DNA of 64,000 nucleotides from an uncultured Methylopila sp. (GCA_902168115.1 CABHPB010000072.1:124001-188000), one strand, 5' to 3'; shown: positions 34,742 to 43,172, numbered from the stretch's first letter. Notes: generated from the sequence alone by a model not told the origin. Numbers and translations: made by a program.

Positions 34742-35509
34742 TCAATCCTCGGCGCCGGCCGAGCGCCATTCGATGTGCTGTCCGCCGTCGACCGGCAGGA
34801 TCGCGCCGGTGACGCTTTTCGCGCCCACGACGAACAGCACCGCCTCTGCGATCTCCTGCGGCGAGGGCCCGCGCTCGAGCGGCATGGCGGCGCACTGGCG
34901 CGCGAAGTCGTCGGCGGACTGGCGTGGGTTCGCCAGCGTCGGCCCGGGCGCGATCCCGACCACCCGCACGCGCGGCGCGAGCGCCTGGGCGAGCGTCACG
35001 GTGGCCGCGGCGAGCGCGGCTTTCGAAGCGGCGTAGGACAGATGATGCGGTGTCGGGCGCAGGACCCGCTGGTCGAGGATGTTGACGACGCAGCCTGCCG
35101 CGCCGTCCGCGACCTGATCGGCGAAGGCCTCGGTCAGAAAGACCGGCGCGCGCAGATTGACGGCGAACTGCCGGTCCCATCGCGCGACGTCGAGTTCGCC
35201 CAGCCGGTCCGTGTCGAACGAGGACGCGCAGTTCACCAGCACGCCGAGCGGGCCGAGCGCTGCGCGCGCGTCGGCGACCACCCGGGCGGGTGTTTCGGGC
35301 GCCGCCAGATCCCCGCTCACGACCGCGGCGCGCCCGCCCGATTTCGCGATCTCGTCGGCGAGAGCCGCGGCCTCGTCGGCCGAGGAATTGGCATGCAACG
35401 CGACAGGGCGTCCGGCGGCCGCCAAAGCGCGCGCGATTGCGGCGCCGATGCGGCGGCCGGCGCCGGTGACGAGCGCGGCGGGCGGTTCGGGCGAGATCGC
35501 TGCGGTCAT
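34742..35509 (-). CDS. Short-chain dehydrogenase/reductase (FolM/pteridine reductase-like)
   Basis: A 255-residue SDR oxidoreductase. The cofactor loop is TGAGRRIGAAIA, with the Arg-Arg typical of NADPH-using pteridine reductases (PTR1/FolM); NCAS replaces the common NNAG; and the active site is SYAASK (Tyr, Lys), preceded by an LDQRVLRPTPHH segment also seen in PTR1-like proteins. It could support dihydromonapterin or folate reduction, or serve the molybdopterin genes downstream; both are inference. It starts the uvrC-pgsA-moaDE run, 59 bases before uvrC. Confidence 0.85.
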   Translation of the reverse strand: MTAAISPEPPAALVTGAGRRIGAAIARALAAAGRPVALHANSSADEAAALADEIAKSGGRAAVVSGDLAAPETPARVVADARAALGPLGVLVNCASSFDTDRLGELDVARWDRQFAVNLRAPVFLTEAFADQVADGAAGCVVNILDQRVLRPTPHHLSYAASKAALAAATVTLAQALAPRVRVVGIAPGPTLANPRQSADDFARQCAAMPLERGPSPQEIAEAVLFVVGAKSVTGAILPVDGGQHIEWRSAGAED

Positions 35510-35795
35510 CGGAACGGGTCGAAAGCCTTGAACATGGAGCGGACCCTATACGTGGGCCCGCCCCCGATCGACCAGCCTGTGTGACCTGTTCGCAACGCAC
35601 AAGCTACATCACATTTCGGGCGGGGGCGCGCCACATTACGGCGCGGTCTTCGCCAAAAAGCGCTGTCATTTCATTAGCGTGGATTTCTTCCGTGCATGTG
35701 ATGGAACCGCGGCGGCTTTCGGGCGTTGCAGCTTCGATCGACCCTCGGGGGGTCCGACCGTCGTCACGCGAGGCGGTCGTCAGGAGTTCGGGTTG

Positions 35796-36488
35796 ATGTT
35801 TCGCAGTCTGTGGCTTTCGAGCGCGCTGGCGCTCCTGTCGACGGGAGCGGCCCTTGCGGCCGACATGCCCGTCGCCGAGCCGCCTGCTGCCGTCGCCGTT
35901 CCGTCGTTCAGTTGGAGCGGCGCCTATGTCGGCGCGCAGGTAGGCTACGACTGGATGGACGCGGACAACCGCGTCAACGGCTTCAAGCCCGGCTCGAAGC
36001 CCGACGGCTTCACCGCCGGCGGCTTCGCCGGGCTCAACCACCAGCTCGACAACTCTCCCCTCGTGCTCGGCGTCGAGGCGGACATCAACTATTCGGACGC
36101 CAGTGGCGGCAGCCGCACGCGCGCCTTCACCGGCGCGCCGAACGTCCGGATTCGGAATTCCTTCGACTGGACGGGCGCCGTGCGCGGCCGCGTCGGCTAC
36201 GCCTTCGATCGGTTCATGATCTATGGCGCCGGCGGCGTCGCCTTCGCCGACCACGAGCTGAAGGCCAAGGGCGCGGCCGGCGGATCGGACGACACGATCG
36301 CGGTGGGCTGGACGATCGGCGGCGGCGTCGAGGCGGCGCTGACCGACAACGTCACCGCTCGCGTCGAATACCGCTACTCGGATTTCGGGACGGACAGCTT
36401 CAGCGTCGCCAACACGCGCGTGAAGTCCGACGTCACGGACAACCGGGTCATGCTCGGCCTCGGCTACAAGTTCTCGACCGGGTGGTGA
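35796..36488 (+). CDS. Outer-membrane beta-barrel protein (Omp25/Omp31-like) 1
   Basis: A 230-residue exported protein: Sec signal (LWLSSALALLSTGAALA, cut before ADMP) then an alternating beta-barrel ending in Phe-Ser-Thr-Gly-Trp. It shows the family pattern FSWSGAYVGAQVGYDW, GGFAGLNHQLDNSPLVLGVEADINYSDASG, GRVGYAFDRFMIYGAGGVAFA and VEYRYSDFG. CAGGAG precedes the ATG. First of four tandem paralogues; likely an abundant surface barrel. Confidence 0.9.
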   Translation: MFRSLWLSSALALLSTGAALAADMPVAEPPAAVAVPSFSWSGAYVGAQVGYDWMDADNRVNGFKPGSKPDGFTAGGFAGLNHQLDNSPLVLGVEADINYSDASGGSRTRAFTGAPNVRIRNSFDWTGAVRGRVGYAFDRFMIYGAGGVAFADHELKAKGAAGGSDDTIAVGWTIGGGVEAALTDNVTARVEYRYSDFGTDSFSVANTRVKSDVTDNRVMLGLGYKFSTGW

Positions 36489-36561
36489 GCCATATTTAGA
36501 TAAATGCGGCTGTAGAATCCGGATGGAGTTGAAAATTCGGGGGCGTCTTGCCTCAGAGTGA

Positions 36562-36582
36562 ATCGAGTTCAAGCAACTCGAT
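36562..36582. repeat. 8-bp inverted repeat upstream of omp 2
   Basis: ATCGAGTT (36562-36569) and AACTCGAT (36575-36582) form a perfect dyad with a CAAGC loop in an AT-rich intergenic region. No T-run follows, so an operator or mRNA hairpin is likelier than a terminator. Confidence 0.45.
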
Positions 36583-36714
36583 GAAATAATGTTTGATGCT
36601 CAGCTATGTGTGTTGCTCGTTTACAACCATGAAGCTGCGTATTGAGAACATGGGGTAACCGGTAATCATCGTGCGCGTTATATGGCGTGTACGAAAAACT
36701 TCGAGGTAAGTATC

Positions 36715-37377
36715 ATGGTCCGCAACATCCTGCTTGGCGCCGCGTCGATCGCGGCCGTCGCTCTCGCCGCCCAGTCCGCTCAGGCCGCCGATCTCCCGAT
36801 GGAGCCGGCCCCGACCGTCGCCGCCCCGGTGCCGTCCTTCAGCTGGACCGGCCCCTATGTCGGCGTCCAGTCGGGCTACGCGTGGCAGCGCGCCTCCAAC
36901 ATGAAGCCTGATGGCTGGATGATCGGCGGCTACGCCGGCTACAACTGGCAGCTCGGCGAAGGCTCGGGCGTCGTGGTCGGCCTCGAGACCGACATCAACT
37001 ACGCCGACATCGACGGTCGTCGTCCGAACGCCGCCGGCGGTCGCACCAAAGTCAGCCAGGACTGGAACGGAGCCACCCGCGCTCGCCTCGGCTACGCCTT
37101 CGACCGCTTCCTGGTTTACGGCGCGGCCGGTGTCGCCTATGGCGACCGCGAGCTGAAGCGCCGCCCGGGCGGCACTGACAGCAAGACCGCCGTCGGCTGG
37201 ACCGCGGGCGGCGGCGTCGAATACGCCGTCACGGACAATGTCGCCTTGCGCGGCGAGTACCGTTACACCGACTACGGCAAGGACAAGCTGGACCTCGGTC
37301 GCTTCTCCACCAAGAGCAGCGCGACCGAACATCGCATCATGGGCGGCGTGGCGTTCAAGTTTAACTCGCCGTTCTGA
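36715..37377 (+). CDS. Outer-membrane beta-barrel protein (Omp25/Omp31-like) 2
   Basis: A 220-residue paralogue of the preceding barrel. The signal VRNILLGAASIAAVALAAQSAQA is cut before ADLP; the mature barrel has FSWTGPYVGVQSGYAWQ, GGYAGYNWQLGEGSGVVVGLETDINYAD, RLGYAFDRFLVYGAAGVAYGD and EYRYTDYGKD, and ends in Phe. An AT-rich 226-base region upstream suggests its own strong promoter, and a strong terminator follows. The ATG at 36715 places the signal peptide at the N-terminus. Confidence 0.9.
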   Translation: MVRNILLGAASIAAVALAAQSAQAADLPMEPAPTVAAPVPSFSWTGPYVGVQSGYAWQRASNMKPDGWMIGGYAGYNWQLGEGSGVVVGLETDINYADIDGRRPNAAGGRTKVSQDWNGATRARLGYAFDRFLVYGAAGVAYGDRELKRRPGGTDSKTAVGWTAGGGVEYAVTDNVALRGEYRYTDYGKDKLDLGRFSTKSSATEHRIMGGVAFKFNSPF

Positions 37378-37414
37378 TCAACTACTTGCGGGCGCGCCCG
37401 CGATAACGTGATGC

Positions 37415-37445
37415 AAAACCCCGCGACGAAAGTCGTGGGGTTTTT
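37415..37445 (+). terminator. Intrinsic terminator of omp 2
   Basis: CCCCGCGAC (37419-37427) pairs with GTCGTGGGG (37432-37440) across a GAAA tetraloop, with one G-U pair, followed by TTTTTG. A symmetric A-run precedes the stem. Confidence 0.9.
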
Positions 37446-37606
37446 GTTTAGCCGCGGCTAACCTTTACGCCTCGCTAAGACTTAGGCCGCTAGGGTCGCG
37501 GCAGACGGCGAGGGGGGTAGCAGAATCCCCGGCCGGCGTTGGTTTGTATGTGTGTGTGGCGTTCCGGGCCTTCCCCCGTCCCGGCTCACGAGTATCGAGG
37601 TTAGTC

Positions 37607-38284
37607 ATGTTGCGTATCGCGTCTCTCGCGGCCGTCTCGGCCGCCGCTCTGGCCTTCGCGGCCCCCGCCGTCGCGGCCGATCTTCCCGCTTACGAGCCGG
37701 CTCCGTCGGCCGTCGTCACCCCGGCCGGCACCTGGTCGGGCGTCTATGCCGGCGTGCAGGCCGGCTACGCCAAGGGCCATGCCGTGAACCGCGGCGGCAA
37801 CCCGAACACCGATCCGAAGGGCGCGACCGTCGGCGGATATGTCGGCGCGAACCATCAGTTCGACGGTTCCCCGGTCGTGGTCGGCGTCGAGACCGACCTG
37901 AACTACGACACCATTAAGGACAAGGGCAATCTGCCGCGCGGCCAGGTCCGCAACGAGCTGAACTGGTCGGGCGCCACGCGCGGCCGCGTCGGCTACGGCA
38001 CCGATCGCGTCCTGCTTTACGGGGCGGCCGGTCTCGCCTATGGCGGCCATGAGGCCGCCCGCCGCGTCGGCGCCGCCGGCGGCTCCGACGAGAAGACCGC
38101 TGTCGGCTACACCGTCGGCGGCGGCGTCGAGGCGATGGTCGCCGACAACCTGACCGCCCGCGTCGACTACCGCTACAACGACTACGGCTCGGACAAGCTC
38201 AAGGTCGGCGGCGGCGGCATGAAGTCCGACCTGACCGAGAACCGCATCACCGGCGGCGTGGCCTACAAGTTCAGCGCCTGGTGA
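37607..38284 (+). CDS. Outer-membrane beta-barrel protein (Omp25/Omp31-like) 3
   Basis: A 225-residue barrel paralogue. Signal MLRIASLAAVSAAALAFAAP is cut near AVAADLP. Conserved blocks are TWSGVYAGVQAGYAKG, GGYVGANHQFDGSPVVVGVETDLNYD, GRVGYGTDRVLLYGAAGLAYG and VDYRYNDYGSDKL, and the C-terminus is Phe-Ser-Ala-Trp. It has its own terminator, so each barrel gene may be an independent transcription unit. Confidence 0.9.
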   Translation: MLRIASLAAVSAAALAFAAPAVAADLPAYEPAPSAVVTPAGTWSGVYAGVQAGYAKGHAVNRGGNPNTDPKGATVGGYVGANHQFDGSPVVVGVETDLNYDTIKDKGNLPRGQVRNELNWSGATRGRVGYGTDRVLLYGAAGLAYGGHEAARRVGAAGGSDEKTAVGYTVGGGVEAMVADNLTARVDYRYNDYGSDKLKVGGGGMKSDLTENRITGGVAYKFSAW

Positions 38285-38323
38285 TTTCCGGCTGGGGGCG
38301 CTTACGCCCGCAGGCGATGCATG

Positions 38324-38355
38324 AAGGCTCCGCGGTCCGCCGCGGAGCCTTTTTC
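38324..38355 (+). terminator. Intrinsic terminator of omp 3
   Basis: GGCTCCGCGG (38326-38335) pairs with CCGCGGAGCC (38340-38349) across a TCCG loop, followed by five T. Confidence 0.9.
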
Positions 38356-38490
38356 GTGCGTCGGGCCGTTAACGGTTCGTTGACTCCGACAAGTCTTAGT
38401 TCCCCCGGCAAGGATCCGTTAACCGGACGGCGCCGGCCCGCGACCCATGATGCGAGGCCTGTCAGCGATGTCCGGAGCTCCGCCGACCGT

Positions 38491-39063
38491 ATGAAAAGCC
38501 TGATCGTCGCCTTTCTCCTGACCGTCACGGCGTGCCTCGCGCAGGCGCGGGCCGCCGACATGTCGGAGACCGGCGACGCCGTCGACTGGAGCGGCCCCTG
38601 GGTGGGCGTGCTCGGATCGGCCGGCCGGATCGGCGGCGACGGCGCGATGCTTGGCGTCGCGGGCGGTTACGTCGTCCAGTTCGACCAGATCGTGATCGGA
38701 ATCGACGGGGACGTTTCCGGCGGAAGCCTCGACGCGCGCCGTTTCGGCGGGCGGTTCGAGCTGGACGCGGCCGGCGGCATCCGCGCCCGCGTCGGCTACG
38801 CGTTCGACCGCTTCGTCCTGTTCGGGACCGGCGGTCTCGCCTTCGCCTCCGCGGGCTATGCCCGGGCTGGAGATCGCGACCGCAAGGTGATGTTCGGCTG
38901 GTCCGTCGGCGGGGGCCTCGACGTCGCGCTGACGGAGCGCCTCAGCGCAAGGGCCGAATACCTGTACGTCGATCTCGACCGGCGCGGCTTCGACTCAGGC
39001 GGCCTTTCGCTGATCGGCGCCTCGGGCGGCCTCGCCCGGGTCGGCGTCAACTACCGCTTCTGA
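38491..39063 (+). CDS. Outer-membrane beta-barrel protein 4, divergent paralogue
   Basis: A 190-residue, shortened barrel. Signal KSLIVAFLLTVTACLAQARA is cut before ADMS. It retains WSGPWVGVLGSAG, VVQFDQIVIGIDGDVSG, RARVGYAFDRFVLFGTGGLAFAS and AEYLYVDLD and ends VGVNYRF with the terminal Phe expected for outer-membrane insertion. It lacks the long second loop of the other three. A Cys inside the signal (TACLA) is not followed by a lipobox layout I would trust. Confidence 0.85.
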   Translation: MKSLIVAFLLTVTACLAQARAADMSETGDAVDWSGPWVGVLGSAGRIGGDGAMLGVAGGYVVQFDQIVIGIDGDVSGGSLDARRFGGRFELDAAGGIRARVGYAFDRFVLFGTGGLAFASAGYARAGDRDRKVMFGWSVGGGLDVALTERLSARAEYLYVDLDRRGFDSGGLSLIGASGGLARVGVNYRF

Positions 39064-39145
39064 CCGCCCTTCGACCTATTCACACGGGCATCACGTCTCC
39101 TAGATAGCCGTCGCCTCGGCATGAGGCGAAACGCGGGAGCGCGAA

Positions 39146-39583
39146 ATGGGCGTGTTCGATTTCATCAAGGACGTCGGCGAGAAGCTGTTCGGCGCAAGCG
39201 AGGCGAGCGCCGCGCCGGCCGACAAGATCAAGGAAGAGCTCAAGAAAAACGGGCTCGACAGCGACAAGATCGACGTCAAGGTCGAGGGCGACACCGTCAA
39301 GATCAACGGCGACGTCGCCTCTGACGAGGTCCGCCAGAAGATCATCGTCGCAGCCGGCAACACGCTCGGCACGGCCAAGGTCGAAGAGAACATCACGGTG
39401 TCCGGCGCGCAGGCAGCGGCGGAGAAGTTCTACACGGTGAAGAAGGGCGACACGCTGTCCGAGATCGCCCAGTCGCAGCTCGGCAAGGCGAGCCGCTATA
39501 ACGAGATCTTCGAGGCCAACAAGCCGATGCTGAAGCACCCGGACAAGATCTACCCGGGCCAGGTGCTGCGCATTCCGGCCTGA
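39146..39583 (+). CDS. BON-LysM protein (YgaU/Kbp-like)
   Basis: A 145-residue soluble protein: N-terminal amphipathic segment MGVFDFIKDVGEKLFG, a BON domain (about residues 25-90, DKIDVKVEGDTVKINGDVASDEVRQK) and a C-terminal LysM domain (about 95-145, FYTVKKGDTLSEIAQSQLGKASRYNEIFEANKPML). The order and length match E. coli YgaU/Kbp, a potassium-binding cytoplasmic protein, so a K+ sensor role is possible. Confidence 0.9.
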   Translation: MGVFDFIKDVGEKLFGASEASAAPADKIKEELKKNGLDSDKIDVKVEGDTVKINGDVASDEVRQKIIVAAGNTLGTAKVEENITVSGAQAAAEKFYTVKKGDTLSEIAQSQLGKASRYNEIFEANKPMLKHPDKIYPGQVLRIPA

Positions 39584-39598
39584 CGTTTTCTTGAGGCC

Positions 39599-39636
39599 CG
39601 GACGACCCGGAGCGCCTTAGGCGTCCGGGTCGTCCG
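39599..39636. terminator. Long hairpin between convergent genes
   Basis: CGGACGACCCGGA (39599-39611) is the perfect complement of TCCGGGTCGTCCG (39624-39636); inside, CGCC and GGCG extend the stem with a TTA loop and one unpaired G. It fills the gap between lysM and gst stops and probably insulates both transcripts, although no T-run flanks it on either side. Confidence 0.55.
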
Positions 39637-39639
39637 ACG

Positions 39640-40239
39640 TCAGTGCGGCGCGGTCTCGGCGTAAGCCGGCGTCGCCGCCGCGAACGCGTCCAGCCACGTG
39701 ACGAGCCTCGGGTGCTCGTCGCGCCAGCGGCCCTCGAACCTCAGGTCGAGGTAGCCGAGCGCGCAGGCGAGCGCAATCTCGCCGATCCCTTGCCCGACGG
39801 GGGGAGGGGACGCCTCCAGCGCCGCAAGGGTCCGCGTCACCTTGCCCGCCTGCAGGTCGAGCCAGTTCTGCGACCGCTCGCCTTCCGCGCGCATCCGGAA
39901 CTCGTAGACCTGGAGCAGGGCCGCGTCGCACAGGCCGTCGCACAGCGCCTGCAGCCGAAGCGCCGCGAACCGCTCTTCCGGTTCGGCCGGGATGACGCGG
40001 CCGCCGCCGGCGAGATGGTCGAGATATTCGACGATCACCCGGCTGTCGAACAGCGTGGCGCCGTCACCGAGCTCCAGCGCCGGGATCTTCCCGAGCGGAT
40101 TGAGCGCGCGGATCGGATCGTCCGGCTCCGTCGTGCTGGTCGCGACGACCTCGATCCTCTCAAACACCCCGAGAAGCTTCGCGGCGATCTTGACCTTGCG
40201 GCCGAACGGCGAGGCGGGCGAGGAGCGGAGCTTGAGCAT
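39640..40239 (-). CDS. Glutathione S-transferase family protein
   Basis: A 199-residue GST. The thioredoxin-fold N-terminal domain reads MLKLRSSPASPFGRKVKIAAKLLGV (Ser of the SPFGRKV active region), then NPLGKIPALELGDGATLFDSRVIVEYLD with the cis-Pro and the glutathione gamma-glutamyl Ser. The all-helical C-terminal domain follows. Substrate unknown. Confidence 0.93.
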   Translation of the reverse strand: MLKLRSSPASPFGRKVKIAAKLLGVFERIEVVATSTTEPDDPIRALNPLGKIPALELGDGATLFDSRVIVEYLDHLAGGGRVIPAEPEERFAALRLQALCDGLCDAALLQVYEFRMRAEGERSQNWLDLQAGKVTRTLAALEASPPPVGQGIGEIALACALGYLDLRFEGRWRDEHPRLVTWLDAFAAATPAYAETAPH

Positions 40240-40433
40240 GGGACGGGTCCGGGCCAGGCGAAAACGGGCGCGACCGACCTATCCGGCTTGCGCATTGGCG
40301 ACAAGCCGGGGGACGTCCGCAAGGCGCGGATCCGCTCGATATGAACCTCGCGCTGGCCGCACGGCGCCGTGGCCGCTCAAGGCGGCGCACTCACCTACGC
40401 AGTCCGTGCGGCCGGCGCGGACGCCGGCTGCGA

Positions 40434-40646
40434 TCAGCTGACGGTGATGTTGACGGCCTTCGGGCCCTTGCCCTTGCGATCGGGCTCCACGTCGAACGAG
40501 ACGTGCTGACCTTCTGAAAGGGTCGCGAGACCCGAACGCGTGACCGCGGAGACATGGACGAAGATGTCCGTGCCGCCGTCATCCGGCTTGATGAAGCCGT
40601 ATCCTTTTTCGGAATTGAAGAACTTTACCGTACCGCTCTGCGCCAT
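40434..40646 (-). CDS. Cold-shock domain protein
   Basis: A 70-residue CspA-family nucleic-acid-binding protein. RNP1 (KGYGFIKP) and RNP2 (DIFVHVSAV) are intact; the C-terminus KGPKAVNITVS is typical. The ATG at 40646 begins MAQSGTVKFFNSEKG; a 28-residue upstream in-frame extension is not family-like. The 170-base region upstream could form the long 5' leader common to csp genes. Confidence 0.96.
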   Translation of the reverse strand: MAQSGTVKFFNSEKGYGFIKPDDGGTDIFVHVSAVTRSGLATLSEGQHVSFDVEPDRKGKGPKAVNITVS

Positions 40647-40818
40647 CGACGTCCCCCTGGCATTTCGCCCCGTCGACCGGCCGATCCGCATTTCATTGCG
40701 CGCGCGCAAATGCCCTCGGCGAACCGGCAAGCCTTCCGAGACGATTTTGGTAACGCCTTCATCGATCCGATGGCAAGGCGAAAAAATGGCGCCTTCCCGG
40801 GACCGGACCGCCTCATCG

Positions 40819-41655
40819 CTAGGCGTTCGCGAGAATCCTGGCCGTCGCTCGCGCCCCCTTGTCCTGAGACAGGGCCGCGGCGAGCTCGGTCGAGGCGGCC
40901 TGAAACTCTTCCGCGAGCCGCCACGGCGGGTTCGCGACCAGCATGCCGGAACCGACCAGCAGCCTGGGGTCGCCGGGCGCGCGAACCAGCAGTTCGAGCC
41001 GCACGAGCTTCGGAACGCCGGCGGCGGCGACGCGTTCCGCCAGCGCGTCGGCGTCCGCCGGATCCTTGACCGGATACCAGAGCGCGTAGGTTCCCGTCGG
41101 CCAGACCGACAGCGCCTTGAGGAACCGGTCCGCCATGCGGCCGAACTCGCCCGGCTCCTCGAACGGCGGGTCGATCAGCACCAGCCCGCGCCGTTCGGGC
41201 GGCGGCAGCCAGGCGTTCAGCGCCGTCCAGCCGTCGATCTCGACCGCCTTGACCCGCTTGTCCCTGCCGAAGTTCCGCACGAGCGCCTCGGCGTCCTTCG
41301 AGTGCTTTTCGCACAGCCGCAGCCGGTCGCCGGCCCGGGCGAGGCGTCGAACGATCTCCGGCGAGCCCGGATAGGCGTCCGGCCCGATCCCGGCCATCGC
41401 CGCGCGCCACGGCGCAAGCAGCGCCTCCGCCTCGGGCCCGAGCGTGCGGTCACGGATCCGCCCGACCCCGTTGCGCCATTCGCCGGTCTTTTCCGCCTCT
41501 TCGCCCGCAAGGTCGTACATGCCGACCCCGGCATGCGTGTCGAGATAGGACCAGGGCGCCGGCTTCAGGTTGAGATGCTCGACGATCTTCGCCAGCACGA
41601 CATGCTTCAGCACGTCGGCGAAGTTCCCGGCGTGGTAGGCGTGACGATAATTCAG
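40819..41655 (-). CDS. rlmJ: 23S rRNA (adenine-2030-N6)-methyltransferase, apparent CTG start
   Basis: A 278-residue RlmJ methyltransferase. The family-invariant N-terminus NYRHAYHAGNFADVLKH lies upstream of the first ATG/GTG/TTG (GTG at 41613) and is open back only to a CTG at 41655; an in-frame TGA lies seven codons before. This CTG overlaps the cupin stop (CTGA), with AGAAGG 9-14 bases upstream. Other motifs are SYLDTHAGVGMYDL, the catalytic DPPFEEPGEF and YALWYPVK. A GTG start at 41613 would remove 14 conserved residues. Confidence 0.88.
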   Translation of the reverse strand: MNYRHAYHAGNFADVLKHVVLAKIVEHLNLKPAPWSYLDTHAGVGMYDLAGEEAEKTGEWRNGVGRIRDRTLGPEAEALLAPWRAAMAGIGPDAYPGSPEIVRRLARAGDRLRLCEKHSKDAEALVRNFGRDKRVKAVEIDGWTALNAWLPPPERRGLVLIDPPFEEPGEFGRMADRFLKALSVWPTGTYALWYPVKDPADADALAERVAAAGVPKLVRLELLVRAPGDPRLLVGSGMLVANPPWRLAEEFQAASTELAAALSQDKGARATARILANA

Positions 41656-42047
41656 GCGTCGGCGCCTTCTTCATCGGGCGGCGGCAGCATCACCACGAAG
41701 TCCTTCGAGCAGGACTCCAGCACGGCCCACACGCCGGTGAAGCCGGGCTCGAGCACGAGCGCATCACCCGGCCCGAGCGTGACCGGCTCGCCGCCGCCGT
41801 CGGGCGTCACCACGCAGCGGCCAGAGCGCAATCGGCACCACTCCCATTCGTCATAGGCGATTTTCCAGGCGCCCTCGGTCGCCTCCCAGACGCCGGTGAC
41901 GAGCCGCCCGTCCGGGGATTCGTAGTGCACGGCGGTGCGGAACATCGGGGAGCCCTCGACGACGCGGTCTTCGGGCGGGGCGCTCTGTTCCCACGTCTCG
42001 ACGGAGCCTGGCCTGTGCAGCCGCATCGCGGCGTCGATCTCGTCCAT
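41652..42047 (-). CDS. Cupin-domain protein
   Basis: A 131-residue protein with a single small cupin barrel of the (S)-ureidoglycine aminohydrolase-like type: WKIAYDEWEWCRLRSGRCVVTPDGG and PVTLGPGDALVLEPGFTGVWAVLE. The usual metal-binding His of cupin motif 1 appears replaced (EWEWCRLRSG), so metal binding is doubtful. It starts 4 bases after the RNase T2 stop and its stop overlaps rlmJ. The immediately preceding GTG at 42050 is an alternative start. Confidence 0.85.
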   Translation of the reverse strand: MDEIDAAMRLHRPGSVETWEQSAPPEDRVVEGSPMFRTAVHYESPDGRLVTGVWEATEGAWKIAYDEWEWCRLRSGRCVVTPDGGGEPVTLGPGDALVLEPGFTGVWAVLESCSKDFVVMLPPPDEEGADA

Positions 42048-42051
42048 CACG

Positions 42052-42711
42052 TCACCTCGATCCGGCCGCGGGCACGGAGATGCGGCTCGAGCGGCAGGCC
42101 TTCCTGTCGACCTCGGCGCACGGGCGGAAGTCGAGGCCTTCCGTCATGCAGATCCGGACCTCCTGCAGCGCACCGTCCTTGCAGGCGACCGCGATGCCGG
42201 ACGGCTTCATGCCGCGGTTGGCGTCGACGAAGGCGCGCTCGATGTCGGCGGGCGACATGTCCCGCTCTTCGTCGGCGGACTTCAGGGCGTCCGGGATGAC
42301 GACCTTGTCGTAGGCCGCCCGCACCTGGCCGAAGTAGCTCGCCGGGTCGAGGCCGGAACAGGTCCCGTGCTTGCGCCATTCGTGTCGCACGAGGCCGGGG
42401 CTCGGCATGATGTCGAGGATCCCGTCGACCTGCGCCCGCGTCGGGTTGCGCCCGGTGACGCGGCAGTCGCTCGGAAAGCCGCGCTCATATTGCGGCCAGA
42501 GCCCATGGGTGACGAAGGCGAAAGCCTTGCCTGTCCCGCACTGCATGCGGTCCGCCCGCTCCCCGGCGTCCGCGCAATAGCTCGGCGACCAGGACAGCGA
42601 CAGAACGTAGAAGTCGAAATCGCCGGCCTGCCCGCCGCGCCCCTGCGCCTCGGCTGAATGAGCGGCGAGGCTGAAGGCGAGCAGGCAGAGCGCGCCGGCT
42701 AGAGCCTTCAC
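42052..42711 (-). CDS. Secreted ribonuclease T2
   Basis: A 219-residue RNase T2 with Sec signal (ALAGALCLLAFSLAAHSAEA). Both catalytic blocks are present: CAS1 FVTHGLWPQ with its His and CAS2 HEWRKHGTCSG with Glu and His; the Cys pattern suits the fold. It should degrade RNA in the periplasm or medium. The GTG start at 42711 overlaps the stop of the upstream gene (GTGA). Confidence 0.94.
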   Translation of the reverse strand: MKALAGALCLLAFSLAAHSAEAQGRGGQAGDFDFYVLSLSWSPSYCADAGERADRMQCGTGKAFAFVTHGLWPQYERGFPSDCRVTGRNPTRAQVDGILDIMPSPGLVRHEWRKHGTCSGLDPASYFGQVRAAYDKVVIPDALKSADEERDMSPADIERAFVDANRGMKPSGIAVACKDGALQEVRICMTEGLDFRPCAEVDRKACRSSRISVPAAGSR

Positions 42712-43172
42712 GGACGCGCCATCTTGCAGCGCGGCGCGTAGGAGTAGTGCCGGTCGATGCCGGTGACGCACCATTCGACGCCATATCCCAGGCTGGCGAA
42801 GCCCTGCTCGTCGCGGATGTTGTAGACGACGGTGCGCTTGCGGCCGTCATTGGTGACGACATGCGCCTCGCAGAACCGGCGGGGGATGAAGCTGTCGCCC
42901 CACGGCCTGAACGCGATCTCGCGCGGCCGCACGAAGGGCGAGAGCTCGAGGCCCGAGCCCCAGTATTCGCGCTCGGTCGAGGCGAAGCCGTGGACGACCT
43001 TCTGCTCGACGCCGGGGTCGTTACAGGCCGGTAGCTGCGCGGTGAAGCCGCGCTTGAGCGCGATGTCGCGCTCGCCCTTGTAGATGACGCGGCGCTCGGA
43101 ATAGTCGGCCGCGCCGGCCAGTGAGGGAAGGGCGACCGCCGCCGCCAGAGCCAGAGCAAATGCCGTCTTCAT
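42708..43172 (-). CDS. Secreted hypothetical protein
   Basis: A 154-residue protein with signal TAFALALAAAVALPSLAGA, cut before ADYSERR. Mature sequence is basic and rich in aromatic residues, with four Cys (CNDPG, RFCEAH, EWCVTG, PRCKMARP), suggesting two disulphides. No family is recognised, although such proteins are common upstream of RNase T2 in Hyphomicrobiales as far as I recall. It is translationally coupled to RNase T2 and may act with it. Confidence 0.75.
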   Translation of the reverse strand: MKTAFALALAAAVALPSLAGAADYSERRVIYKGERDIALKRGFTAQLPACNDPGVEQKVVHGFASTEREYWGSGLELSPFVRPREIAFRPWGDSFIPRRFCEAHVVTNDGRKRTVVYNIRDEQGFASLGYGVEWCVTGIDRHYSYAPRCKMARP

